From NCBI GenBank assembly GCA_030017955.1, contig JASEGR010000017.1, forward strand, positions 1-41,824: 41,824 nucleotides of DNA, in the 5' to 3' direction. The notes under the pieces were generated by a model. It had not been told where the DNA came from, made no database searches, and was given only the letters and a program-made list of their open reading frames with translations. Made by a program: the position numbers and the translations under genes. The stretch comes from Candidatus Eisenbacteria bacterium (GTDB lineage: Bacteria; Eisenbacteria; RBG-16-71-46; JASEGR01). Shown piece by piece: positions 9,551 through 18,079 of this stretch (the stretch's first letter is position 1; the number at the start of each line of letters is the position of its first letter).

Positions 9551-9578
9551 AAAGTACCAGATATAGTAACCCTGTCAA
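9551..9578 (-). promoter_or_regulatory. Candidate sigma-70-type promoter for selA-smc
   Basis: Minus-strand TTGACA (9573-9578), a 16-base spacer, then TACTTT (9551-9556). Transcription would start near 9543, giving a leader of about 57 bases to the selA ATG. The perfect -35 and the fit to the chosen start support it. Confidence 0.5.
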
Positions 9579-9674
9579 GGTTTTTTCTATATGATGTGGA
9601 AGCCGCGGCAGAATGTCCACGCTGGAGTCTAAAAACTGAAACCTGACATTCCACAGTATGGTTCAAACTTTCTC

Positions 9675-9704
9675 TTGACAAAAGAGGCGCGTTGGCGGTA
9701 CTCT
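9675..9704 (+). promoter_or_regulatory. Candidate sigma-70-type promoter for the subtilase gene
   Basis: Plus-strand TTGACA (9675-9680), an 18-base spacer, then TACTCT (9699-9704); TATATT follows at 9704-9709. It is divergent from the selA promoter, about 100 bases away. If it is used, transcription begins near 9711, downstream of the TTG start at 9692, so either the start codon or this promoter is wrong. Confidence 0.35.
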
Positions 9705-11416
9705 ATATTGAAGTGGCAATCCTGACTCAGCAGCAGTCAGGAGGAGGCTACGCATCATTTGTCCCCAACCAGGTGACAGTCGCTTTCAAGCCGGGAGTGG
9801 CGCAAAGTTGGAACATCAGGGATTGGGTGCCATTCTCAGATTTCAGACTTCGTTCTCTGAGCGCCAAGAGAGCCATAGAAGGACTCGGCCGGGTCGAAAT
9901 CAGGAGTGTCTTTCCGGGGAAATCTCCTTCCGACACGTTCCTGGTGAGGAAAGACGGGACATCTGCAAAGGTGCCAGACCTTTCTCGAATATACACAATT
10001 AGATTCGGCTCTCACCAGACTCCACTTGAGGTAAGCTCCCATTTGAGTTCACTGGAAGGGGTAGAGGCTGCGAATCCAAACTGGGTGGGCCAGTGGGCAG
10101 CCATCCAACCATGTGATGAGTATTTCCTATGCCAGTGGGGACTGTGGCCTGAGTACATGAATGTTATGGGCGCATGGGATGTGACAATGGGCGATACCGC
10201 CGTGAGGATAGGTGTCGTTGATTCGGGTGTGTGGCGTGGGCACCCGGATTTGCTTGGTAAGATAGTTCCTGACCGCGGAGACCCTGGCTATTCGTGGCAT
10301 GGCACTTGGGTCGGAGGGGTGGCGGCGGCACTCACAAATAACACGAAAATTCCGCCGGACCCGGGAGAGCCCATGCCTTGCGATGAACCTGACGAATGTC
10401 CTTGCATAGGGTCTGGGTGCGAAGGTATCGCCGGGGCAGGCTGGAATACTATGCTGATTTCGTATTTCTCTCTGCCCAATGCGGATAACCTCGCAGCGGG
10501 TCTTGTAAGGGCAGCAGACAGTTGCGACGTAATTGTCACGGGCCTCGTTCTTCTGCAGGACGTGCCTGTTCTGAGAGAAGCAGTGGAATACGTGTACAAT
10601 TACGGCAGAGTGCTGGTCGTGGCCTCGGGAAATACAAATCAATTGGGGGATTGCACTCCGAACTGCACGATTTACCCTGCTGCGTATGGCGATAGCGGTT
10701 GGGTCCTTGCGGTGGGTGCAATTGACAGGGATTCGACCAGATGTTGGTGGTCGAATTATGGAAGTTTTATCAGCATCGTCGCTCCTGGCAATCACATCTG
10801 GACAACAAACATACCAATGGAACTTGCACCCCCGGGTTCACCCGGGTACATTCCAACCGGCACCTATGGGAGTATCAGCGGCACCTCCGTGGCGGCTCCG
10901 TATGTTGCCGGGGTCTGTGCCCTCATGAAAGCCGTTGATCCAACTCTTACCAACATTGAAATCATGCACATAGTGAAGGAAACTGCCTCCCATCTTCCTA
11001 AATATCCGGGCGAGTGGAACGAACTTGTGGGCTATGGCATGGTGAACGCATACCAGGCAGTTGCAAGGGCTGCGGGCACAATAAGTGTGTCAGAAGGGAG
11101 ATTGCAGCGTGATGCCGGGAGTTCTAACATGAAGCCAGCAATCTCCGTCAGTCCGAATCCAGGTCGTGGCAAGACAACGTTTACCCTCTCACTCCGCGAA
11201 GACTGGCCCGAGGACGCGAACGTGGAACTCACTGTATATGACGTGCGCGGAAGATTCATAAAGACCTTGTGGGAGGGTAGCCTTCGAGGCGCTGAGAAGA
11301 CGGTCGCCTGGGACGGTCTTGATGATGGCGGCCGACCCGTTCCTGTAGGAGTCTATGTAGTGAAGCTGTCTTCAGGAACGCTGAGTCGCAGCGCGAAGAC
11401 GGTGCTTCTGCGATAA
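9692..11416 (+). CDS. Subtilisin-like serine protease (S8) with FlgD-like C-terminal domain
   Basis: A likely exported protease. Numbered from the TTG at 9692 (574 residues), the S8 catalytic residues are Asp177 (VVDSGV), His203 (SWHGTW), oxyanion Asn314 (ASGN) and Ser399 (SISGTSVAAP). A propeptide-like region (about 25-130) precedes them. Residues about 484-574 form the FlgD/T9SS-like domain seen in surface or secreted proteins (SPNPGRGKTTF, VYDVRGRFIKTL, VPVGVYVVKL). The cysteine-rich insert at 230-243 (CDEPDECPCIGSGC) may form disulfides or bind metal. The start is unresolved: the frame has no ATG before the catalytic domain, no ribosome site precedes TTG 9692, and no convincing signal peptide is encoded. 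GTG 9713 is an alternative. The next gene, 26 bases downstream, carries the same C-terminal domain. Confidence 0.88.
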   Translation: MAVLYIEVAILTQQQSGGGYASFVPNQVTVAFKPGVAQSWNIRDWVPFSDFRLRSLSAKRAIEGLGRVEIRSVFPGKSPSDTFLVRKDGTSAKVPDLSRIYTIRFGSHQTPLEVSSHLSSLEGVEAANPNWVGQWAAIQPCDEYFLCQWGLWPEYMNVMGAWDVTMGDTAVRIGVVDSGVWRGHPDLLGKIVPDRGDPGYSWHGTWVGGVAAALTNNTKIPPDPGEPMPCDEPDECPCIGSGCEGIAGAGWNTMLISYFSLPNADNLAAGLVRAADSCDVIVTGLVLLQDVPVLREAVEYVYNYGRVLVVASGNTNQLGDCTPNCTIYPAAYGDSGWVLAVGAIDRDSTRCWWSNYGSFISIVAPGNHIWTTNIPMELAPPGSPGYIPTGTYGSISGTSVAAPYVAGVCALMKAVDPTLTNIEIMHIVKETASHLPKYPGEWNELVGYGMVNAYQAVARAAGTISVSEGRLQRDAGSSNMKPAISVSPNPGRGKTTFTLSLREDWPEDANVELTVYDVRGRFIKTLWEGSLRGAEKTVAWDGLDDGGRPVPVGVYVVKLSSGTLSRSAKTVLLR

Positions 11417-11442
11417 GGTTGCGTGAAGTGTTCATTTGTCTT

Positions 11443-14415
11443 ATGCGTGAGCGAGAAATGCTGCGGACATGCGCTATTTGGCTGTGCGCGGGGCTAGGGT
11501 TATTTCTGCTTTTGTTCCTGCTTCCACCGCACTCAGAAGCTGGCTCCTTTTCCGGAACCGAGTTCATGGTCTCAGATGCTGGGGCTCCTCAGCTTCAACG
11601 CTTAGGATCGTTTGGTCCGAGAGTTGCCCGGGGCAAGACATGCTACCTTGTGGTCTGGCTTGACTCGCGAGGTTGGTATTCATACTACGTTTATGCGGCA
11701 AGAGTCGCCTTCGACGGCACAATATTGGACAACGCGGGGATCCCGATTCATCTCGGTTCCTCTCAGGCTATGGCCTTACCTTCTGTGGCCTACGATGGCG
11801 AGAATTTCGTTGTCGTTTGGTCTGACACGAGGGGCAGCTCCAAGGCAATTTACGCCTCAAGGGTTCTTGAGGACGGACAGGTAGTTGATCCGCAGGGAAT
11901 AGAGGTACTTACGGATCACTCACCATGGCGGGTTGAAATTGCTTCGAACGGGCAGAATTTCCTTCTGACTTGGATGGAGGAGCCAACCCCAGGAGCACGT
12001 CAGATTTGGGGGTTCAGGCTTTCCCGCCAGTTGGAACCTCTCGATGAGGAACCGTTCGTTATCTCTTCAGAGGGGGTTCTTCCTCGAATCACTACTGACG
12101 GCACTGACTATCTTGTTGTTTGGGACGCCAAGCAAAAGGAGAAACCTTCTGATAGAGCCGTTTATGCCGCAAGGGTCAGTTCTGGGGGGGTTGTGCTCGA
12201 CAGCACAGCTATTTCATTTCCCACGATGATTGACGGCGACCAGCATACCCCTGATGTGAGCTGTGACGGAACCAATTACCTCGTCGTTTGGCGCGAAAGC
12301 ACGTGGGTTTTTGGCGCGAGAGTCTCAAGAGATGGAGTGCTTCTCGACCCAAACGGCGTAAGGATTTCTTTTATCCCTGGCGGCGCATGGCAAAATGCTG
12401 TTGGCTTCACGGGGAAAGATTATCTGGTGACTTGGGCTAGCGACGACGACTCCACTGGTGAAAGTGGTCTTGTTGGAGCAAGGCTCACACCCCAAGGCGA
12501 ACTGCTCGATTACCAGGCTTTCTGGATTGTTACTCCCGGAGCGCAGCAGCTGGCGTATCTTCCCGTGATAGGTAGTGGTCATGAACAATGTCTTGTTGCC
12601 TGGCAGAATAGCCACTATGTCAGAGGTGCCGTTGTTCGAGCATCGGGTGAAGTTCTCCAGCCCGAAGGAGCGCTTTTGAGCCTCTCTTCGCCAACTCAAA
12701 CGCATTCGCTCTGCGCCTGTACAGAAAAGGCTTCGTTGGTCTTGTGGAGAGAGCCTTCAGTGGAAAGAATCGGTGTTGAGTACCCATACGGCATGTCCGA
12801 CCTGGCCTTTGTGTCACTTGACCAAGAAACACAGATACCTTTTGGAAACGAGAAGATTCTCGCCAGAATAGGTATGTCAACCAACAGGACGGCTCTCGCT
12901 TCAAATGGAAAAGACTTCCTTGCAGCGTTCAAGGGCAGGACAGGACTGGGGTTCGATTATGGGGAGCCATATGTTCATAGTTTTTTTCTCGCCTCCATCG
13001 GTGAGAGCGGCTCTGTGCAGAGCGTCGCTGTGTTTGATTCTATCACAACCTTCTCGATTGACTTCTTTCCTCCCCAGATTGCCCCGATTGGAGAAAACTA
13101 TGTCATTGTTTGGGGGGGACGACTTGATTTTAGCTGGGATGTTGATCCTGACACGGTGACCATCAAACTCGCGGTTATGGACGGAACCGGGAGAAGGATC
13201 TCGGAAAAACAAGTCGGGATTCCATTCGGCGCCTCGGCGAGTGTTAGGGTCGCTTGCATTGATTCCTTGTGCGTTTTGATTCTTGGAACCAGTTCCGGTC
13301 AACGGCCGCTTTCCTTCCTGAGAATCAAGACTGATCTCGCGCTTGTGGATGCGGCGCCAACAAGCCTGGGCCAGAGTGTCCTTGCCACCTACGATGATCT
13401 TGGTTTCTCAGCCGGTCGGGAGACACATCTGCTTGTCTGGGAAGAACCGTCCGAGAATGGACAGGACATAAAGGGGATTAGATTCTCGAGGGCGGGCCAA
13501 CCGTTGGATCAGATTCCGATCACTATTGCCACCGGTCTCCCGAAGACTGGGATCTCTCGCATATTCTATGCATACCCGACTGTAACCTTTGACGGTACGA
13601 GTTTCATTGTGACCTGGCAGGATACGCTTGGCGGCAATACTCTTGTCCGAGGGGCAAAGGTCTCTGAAGATGGAACCGTGACGGACTCAGGAACTCAACT
13701 TGTTTCGACCAGCCTTCTCGACCTCTGGCCAAGCCTCTGTCGGGTTCCCAATGGCTCTCTTCTTCTTGTCTGGTCAAGGATGACCTTCGATAGGTTCCAT
13801 TCTTTGAGGGTGTGGGGAAAACAGGGGACATGGGAGGACTTCACCAGCGTATCTGTCTCTTCTTTTGGCGACAAGGTGACGACCGCGGGAAGGCTGGTGG
13901 AGTTCCAGCTTTCTGGTCCTTTTGATGAGTCGTCAATCAGTGTTCTTAGGTCGTGCGACGAGAATGGCACTCCCGTAGCAGTTGCAACGCTTGAGGCCAA
14001 CCCAACAAGACGCTATTCCCTCCTAGACAAAGACGGAAGAGACCTCCCGACAGCGACCTACTGGCTGCGGGTGAGAACAAGAGAAGGAACAGAGCGTCTC
14101 TATGGACCATTCAAGGGAAGTCAGGGTTCCTTGCCGGGAGACCTTTTCCTTTTAGCTCCGTTTCCCAACCCACTCCTTTCCTCTACGAAGATTAGCTTCG
14201 CCGTCCCGAAGCATTCGCGGGTTTCACTAAGCTGCTTCGATGTGAAGGGGAATCTTGTGAGGAATCTCTTTCTTGGTGAAAAGGGCCCCGGACTCTATCA
14301 CATCTATTGGGATGGAAGGGACAAAGAAGGCAGGAACATTGCCTCAGGAGTTTATCTCATCAGACTTGAGGCAAATGGGATCGTCAAGACAAGAAAGTCA
14401 GTCGTCGTGAGATAG
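11443..14415 (+). CDS. Large secreted repeat protein (probable beta-propeller) with FlgD-like C-terminal domain; function unknown
   Basis: A 990-residue protein with a clear signal peptide: arginines in MREREMLRT, a long hydrophobic run, then a probable cleavage after HSEAG. About ten or more degenerate repeats of 45-60 residues follow, each with a core such as NYLVVWRES, DYLVTWASD, NFVVVWSDTRG or SFIVTWQD, then an ARVSxDG-type strand and LDPNGVRI-type strand. This pattern suggests blades of one or two beta-propellers. The last 90 residues (APFPNPLLSSTKISF ... ASGVYLIRLEANG) are a FlgD/T9SS-like domain. It probably forms a unit with the upstream subtilase. The ATG at 11443 is chosen because it begins a good signal peptide; TTG 11419, GTG 11428 and ATG 11458 are alternatives. 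I cannot assign a function. Confidence 0.85.
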   Translation: MREREMLRTCAIWLCAGLGLFLLLFLLPPHSEAGSFSGTEFMVSDAGAPQLQRLGSFGPRVARGKTCYLVVWLDSRGWYSYYVYAARVAFDGTILDNAGIPIHLGSSQAMALPSVAYDGENFVVVWSDTRGSSKAIYASRVLEDGQVVDPQGIEVLTDHSPWRVEIASNGQNFLLTWMEEPTPGARQIWGFRLSRQLEPLDEEPFVISSEGVLPRITTDGTDYLVVWDAKQKEKPSDRAVYAARVSSGGVVLDSTAISFPTMIDGDQHTPDVSCDGTNYLVVWRESTWVFGARVSRDGVLLDPNGVRISFIPGGAWQNAVGFTGKDYLVTWASDDDSTGESGLVGARLTPQGELLDYQAFWIVTPGAQQLAYLPVIGSGHEQCLVAWQNSHYVRGAVVRASGEVLQPEGALLSLSSPTQTHSLCACTEKASLVLWREPSVERIGVEYPYGMSDLAFVSLDQETQIPFGNEKILARIGMSTNRTALASNGKDFLAAFKGRTGLGFDYGEPYVHSFFLASIGESGSVQSVAVFDSITTFSIDFFPPQIAPIGENYVIVWGGRLDFSWDVDPDTVTIKLAVMDGTGRRISEKQVGIPFGASASVRVACIDSLCVLILGTSSGQRPLSFLRIKTDLALVDAAPTSLGQSVLATYDDLGFSAGRETHLLVWEEPSENGQDIKGIRFSRAGQPLDQIPITIATGLPKTGISRIFYAYPTVTFDGTSFIVTWQDTLGGNTLVRGAKVSEDGTVTDSGTQLVSTSLLDLWPSLCRVPNGSLLLVWSRMTFDRFHSLRVWGKQGTWEDFTSVSVSSFGDKVTTAGRLVEFQLSGPFDESSISVLRSCDENGTPVAVATLEANPTRRYSLLDKDGRDLPTATYWLRVRTREGTERLYGPFKGSQGSLPGDLFLLAPFPNPLLSSTKISFAVPKHSRVSLSCFDVKGNLVRNLFLGEKGPGLYHIYWDGRDKEGRNIASGVYLIRLEANGIVKTRKSVVVR

Positions 14416-14511
14416 GACCCTTCTGGTAGCCTTCCGCAAGCAGGAACTGCTTAGGGAGACATCCTCCAAAGAGCGGCAGCCGCCTTGACTTGGTCCGCGA
14501 ATTCCCCCTCA

Positions 14512-14540
14512 CCCCAATCCTCTCCCCAAATGGGAGAGGC
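14512..14540. repeat. CCTCTCCC inverted repeat; possible dispersed repeat or bidirectional terminator
   Basis: Perfect 8-bp arms CCTCTCCC (14519-14526) and GGGAGAGG (14532-14539) flank a 5-base loop, preceded by CCCTCACCCC. It lies in the 173-base gap between two convergent genes, where it could end transcription from both sides, although no T-run follows on either strand. Similar CCCTCACCC...CTCTCCC...GGGAGAGG sequences are scattered in many bacterial genomes, from general knowledge. Nothing else is seen in the gap. Confidence 0.55.
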
Positions 14541-14588
14541 CTTCTGCCCACGTGAGACTGCTCCGGAATTGGGCAGAGTGTCCCCGGA

Positions 14589-15293
14589 TTAGCCGCCGAG
14601 GTAGGCTTTCTTCACTGCTTCGTTCTGCAGGAGAGCTGACGCCTTATCGTGGAGGACTACTCTCCCGGTTTCGAGCACATATGCCTCGTGGGCAGTGCTC
14701 AAGGCCATGTGTGCGTTCTGCTCTACAAGGAGGATCGTAGTTCCTTGCTCATTTATTTCCCTGATTGTGGCGAAAATCTCTTTGACCAGAAGCGGAGCGA
14801 GTCCAAGCGACGGCTCATCCATGAGCAGTATCCGCGGATGCGACATGAGAGCTCTTCCCATGGCAAGCATCTGCTGCTCTCCTCCGCTCAATGTGCCGGC
14901 CCTTTGTTTCTGCCTTTCCTTTAGCCGCGGGAAAAGCGAGAAGACTCTCTCCAGGTCCTTCCTCGTCTCATTACGATCCTTCCTGAGATATGCGCCCAGC
15001 TCAAGATTATTCATTACGCTCAGGTTTGCAAAAACGTGCCTGCCTTCCGGGACTTGTGAAACCCCGAGCTTTACGATATGGTGCGGCTCTTTGGAACTTA
15101 TTTCCTTCCCATCGAGCTTGATGCTCCCACTCTTCGGACGTACGAGTCCGGAGATTGTCCTCAGAAGCGTGCTTTTCCCTGCACCGTTTGCTCCTATGAG
15201 AGTGACAATCTTTCCCTCAGGAGCCGAAACCGTGATCCCCTTTATTGCGTGGATCGCTCCGTAGAAGACTTCGAGCTTCTCTATTTCGAGCAT
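14589..15293 (-). CDS. livF: Branched-chain amino acid ABC transporter ATPase LivF
   Basis: A 234-residue cytoplasmic ATPase of the high-affinity branched-chain amino acid (HAAT) importer. Walker A is GANGAGKST (34-42), the signature is LSGGEQQ (135-141) and Walker B is ILLMDEPS (155-162). SQVPEGRHVFANLSV is the LivF hallmark. It is last in the livK-H-M-G-F operon; its ATG shares one base with the livG stop (TGATG), which indicates translational coupling. Length is normal. Confidence 0.95.
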   Translation of the reverse strand: MLEIEKLEVFYGAIHAIKGITVSAPEGKIVTLIGANGAGKSTLLRTISGLVRPKSGSIKLDGKEISSKEPHHIVKLGVSQVPEGRHVFANLSVMNNLELGAYLRKDRNETRKDLERVFSLFPRLKERQKQRAGTLSGGEQQMLAMGRALMSHPRILLMDEPSLGLAPLLVKEIFATIREINEQGTTILLVEQNAHMALSTAHEAYVLETGRVVLHDKASALLQNEAVKKAYLGG

Positions 15294-16060
15294 CAGCGAG
15301 CTCCCGAATCCTCACCCAGATAGGCCTCAATGACTTTCGGATTCCTTCTAATCTCTTCTGGTGGTCCCTCAGCGATCTTGACGCCGTAGTCGAGAACGCC
15401 CACTCTTTCGCAAATTCCCATCACTACTTTCATATCATGCTCGATGAGGAAAATCGCGAGATTGAATTCGTCCCTTATTCTCACAATCAGGCGCATCAAA
15501 TCCTCAGTCTCCTGGGGATTCATCCCGGCTGCAGGCTCATCGAGAAGGAGGAGCTTCGGCTCCGTCGCCAATGCTCTCGCAATTTCGAGCCGCCTCTGGC
15601 GCCCATAAGGAAGCATATTTGACCTCACATCCCGCAGGTCAGAAAGTCCAAAGGCCTGAAGAAGCCTGAGCGAACGTTCCTCGATTTCCTTTTCATCGTC
15701 GAGAAAACGCCCGGTGCGGAGAACAGCACTGAGGAGATTGGACTTTGCGTGGAGATGACACGCGGTCTTTACATTATCGAGAACACTCAGCGCGCCAAAC
15801 AGCCGTGTGCTCTGGAAAGTCCTTCCCACGCCCAAGGCGGCTATGTCAAACGAATGCATCCCGTTTATGAGCTTCCCCTCAAATCTTATTTCTCCGGAGG
15901 TAGGATTGTTTATGCCGGTGATCAGATTGAAGACCGTCGTTTTTCCGGCGCCGTTGGGGCCGATCAGTCCCACCAGCTCACGGCATTTGACTTCAAAATC
16001 AAGCTCGGAGACGGCTTTCAAGCCCCCGAACATCATTGTGCATTTTTCTATTTCGAGCAA
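15293..16060 (-). CDS. livG: Branched-chain amino acid ABC transporter ATPase LivG
   Basis: The second ATPase of the Liv importer, 255 residues. Walker A is GPNGAGKT (34-41). The signature region reads LPYGRQRRLEIARALA, the usual LivG form without LSGG. Walker B is LLLLDEPAAGMNPQET. LivG-type features FGGLKAV, GVGRTFQ and LIEHDMKVVMGI are present. The start appears to be TTG at 16060 (LLEIEKCT...FGGLKAV aligns with family starts), with only a weak ribosome site; ATGs at codons 9-10 would cut into the first strand. A 96-base spacer with a hairpin separates it from livM. Confidence 0.95.
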   Translation of the reverse strand: MLEIEKCTMMFGGLKAVSELDFEVKCRELVGLIGPNGAGKTTVFNLITGINNPTSGEIRFEGKLINGMHSFDIAALGVGRTFQSTRLFGALSVLDNVKTACHLHAKSNLLSAVLRTGRFLDDEKEIEERSLRLLQAFGLSDLRDVRSNMLPYGRQRRLEIARALATEPKLLLLDEPAAGMNPQETEDLMRLIVRIRDEFNLAIFLIEHDMKVVMGICERVGVLDYGVKIAEGPPEEIRRNPKVIEAYLGEDSGAR

Positions 16061-16084
16061 TTGGGCCTGCCCCGTCTAGAGGCC

Positions 16085-16101
16085 GTCACACCCACTGTGA
16101 C
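16085..16101 (-). other. Intercistronic hairpin between livM and livG
   Basis: Perfect 6-bp inverted repeat GTCACA / TGTGAC with a 5-base loop, in the only sizeable spacer inside the liv operon. There is no T-run, so it is not a typical terminator. It could stabilise or process the mRNA and change the ratio of membrane subunits to ATPases. Confidence 0.4.
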
Positions 16102-16156
16102 CGGATGAAAGGAATGCGGCAAACGAGTCTCCGGGCGTGCTACATGAATCAATTCG

Positions 16157-17173
16157 TCAATTCGAATCAATGTGAACCGGTTTCTTCCTGAAGAAGAGCT
16201 TCTCTCTTATCCACGACAAGGTGAGCTCCCTCATGCCGAATATGCCCTGGGGCCTGGTGATCATAAGGACGATGAGGAAGAACGAGTAAATCACCATGCG
16301 GAATTCTTTCACCGGGCGCAGCACTTCAGGCAGTATCGTGAGAAATATCGCCGCAAGAACAGAACCTGTAATGCTGCCCAATCCTCCAAGCACGATCATG
16401 ACAATGACCTCAATCGATTTCATGAACGTGAAGCTGTTCGTGTGGAGATATTGGAGATAATGCGCAAAAAGACCTCCCGATACTCCTGCGAAGAAAGCGC
16501 CAATGACAAAGGCAGTGACTTTGTATTTTGTGGTGTTTATCCCGAGAGCCTCGGCAGCGATTTCATCCTCTCTTACCGCGAGGAATGCCCTCCCGTGACT
16601 CGAGCTCATGATGTTCCACACGGTCACGACTGTCAGTAATACCCAGAAATAGACCCAGAAGAAGTTTGTGAGTTTGGGAATATCAGTGAAGCCTCTTGCT
16701 CCGCCGACCACATTAATGTTCAGAATGCAGACTCTTATTATTTCACCGAATCCCAAAGTGACAATTGCCAGGTAGTCACCCCTCAGTCTCAGGGATGGAA
16801 GCCCCACGAGAAGTCCTGCAAATGCGCTGAAGAGTCCTCCGAGCACAAGCGCAATTAACAGCAGTATGGTGATGGCGCCGCCGTGAGGGATACCTAAGGC
16901 AACAAGCAGATTTACGATTGACTGGCCCTTGTAGTAGGTAACGGCGCTGGAAAGGTAGCCGCCGATCGCCATGAAGCCGGCATGCCCGATCGAGAACTGA
17001 CCCGTGAATCCGTTTACCAGATTAAGACTTACGGCAAGTATGATGTTCACGCCGGAGAGAATAATCATCTGGAAAATGTAGGGGTTTAGCGCAACGGGAA
17101 AAATCGCATTCATGAGATAAAGGGCAAGCAGGCAGCCGAGGAACTTCACAGCTCTAATTGTTTGGCTGCGCAT
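16157..17173 (-). CDS. livM: Branched-chain amino acid ABC transporter permease LivM
   Basis: A 338-residue inner-membrane permease with about 8-10 hydrophobic segments. Family landmarks are LVNGFTGQFSIGHAGFMAIG (about 53-72), GDYLAIVTLGFGEIIR (about 132-147), and the ATPase-contacting loop FLAVREDEIAAEALGIN (about 193-209). It forms the transmembrane pore with LivH. The ATG follows the livH TAA stop with no intervening base, so translation is probably coupled. Length is normal, without a long N-terminal extension. Confidence 0.95.
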   Translation of the reverse strand: MRSQTIRAVKFLGCLLALYLMNAIFPVALNPYIFQMIILSGVNIILAVSLNLVNGFTGQFSIGHAGFMAIGGYLSSAVTYYKGQSIVNLLVALGIPHGGAITILLLIALVLGGLFSAFAGLLVGLPSLRLRGDYLAIVTLGFGEIIRVCILNINVVGGARGFTDIPKLTNFFWVYFWVLLTVVTVWNIMSSSHGRAFLAVREDEIAAEALGINTTKYKVTAFVIGAFFAGVSGGLFAHYLQYLHTNSFTFMKSIEVIVMIVLGGLGSITGSVLAAIFLTILPEVLRPVKEFRMVIYSFFLIVLMITRPQGIFGMRELTLSWIREKLFFRKKPVHIDSN

Positions 17174-18067
17174 TTAGACTTTCTCCATCACGTGACTGCC
17201 GAGAATTCCGGATGGCCTCAGGAGCAGAATCAGGATCAGGATTCCGAATGCAATGGCGTCCCGGTACGTTGAAGACAGATAACCGACCACCATGACCTCT
17301 GCAGTTCCCAGGACAAGTCCGCCCAGCATCGCACCCGGTATGTTGCCTATCCCGCCCAACACTGCGGCAACAAATGCCTTGAGCCCAGGCATAATGCCCA
17401 TCAACGGGTCAATCTTTGGATTGCTGAGGGCGACGAGAACGCCTGCGGCAGCAGCAAGAGCCGACCCTATCGCGAATGTGAATGTGATTATGTTGTTCGT
17501 CGCAATTCCCATCAGGCTGGCTGTGTCCCTGTCAAATGAGACGGCCCTCATTGCCTTCCCTACCTTCGTCTTAAGCACCACAAGTTGAAGGAGTGCCATG
17601 AGAGTAATGGAGACTCCGAGCACTATGAGCTGGTGGTTCCCAACAATGACCCCGGAGAGTGTCGTGATCTGCTTCAAGGGAATTACTTGCGGGAAGAACT
17701 TTGGATCGGCCCCGAAGACGAGCAGACCGGCATTCTCAAGCAAGAGGGAAACACCTATTGCCGTAATGAGAGCTGTTAGCCTGGGAGAACGCCTGACCGG
17801 CTTGTATGCACCCCTCTCAATCACAATTCCAAGAACAGTGCAGGATGCCATTGCAAAGAGAAGCACGATAACCGCGGTCAACGGCGAGGAGTCTCTTAGC
17901 CAGCGAGCGGCATAATAGCCGGCAAAAGCTCCAACCATGTAGACATCCCCGTGGGCAAAGTTTATGAGCCTGAGGATGCCATAAACCATAGTGTAGCCGA
18001 GGGCTATGAGGGCATATATGCTGCCCCAGGTTATTCCGTTTACGAGCTGCTGTAGGAACTCTTGCAA
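17174..18067 (-). CDS. livH: Branched-chain amino acid ABC transporter permease LivH
   Basis: A 297-residue permease and partner of LivM. It begins with the family pattern LVNGITWGSIYALIALGYTM and LRLINFAHGDVYMVGAF. The coupling loop MRAVSFDRDTASLMGI (about 173-188) and the GLKAFVAAVLGGIGN segment are typical. The start is TTG at 18067, read from alignment to family starts, with no clear ribosome site. It lies 12 bases after the livK stop, so it may rely on reinitiation. Confidence 0.94.
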   Translation of the reverse strand: MQEFLQQLVNGITWGSIYALIALGYTMVYGILRLINFAHGDVYMVGAFAGYYAARWLRDSSPLTAVIVLLFAMASCTVLGIVIERGAYKPVRRSPRLTALITAIGVSLLLENAGLLVFGADPKFFPQVIPLKQITTLSGVIVGNHQLIVLGVSITLMALLQLVVLKTKVGKAMRAVSFDRDTASLMGIATNNIITFTFAIGSALAAAAGVLVALSNPKIDPLMGIMPGLKAFVAAVLGGIGNIPGAMLGGLVLGTAEVMVVGYLSSTYRDAIAFGILILILLLRPSGILGSHVMEKV

Positions 18068-18079
18068 GGCAGAAGAGTG

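Noticed and set aside
9487-9681. 65-codon N-terminal extension of SelA from an ATG at 9681
   Set aside because: It does not resemble SelA, and it covers the likely selA promoter at 9551-9578.
10127-10795. 222-codon minus-strand open frame
   Set aside because: It is antisense to the catalytic domain of the subtilase and has no family features.
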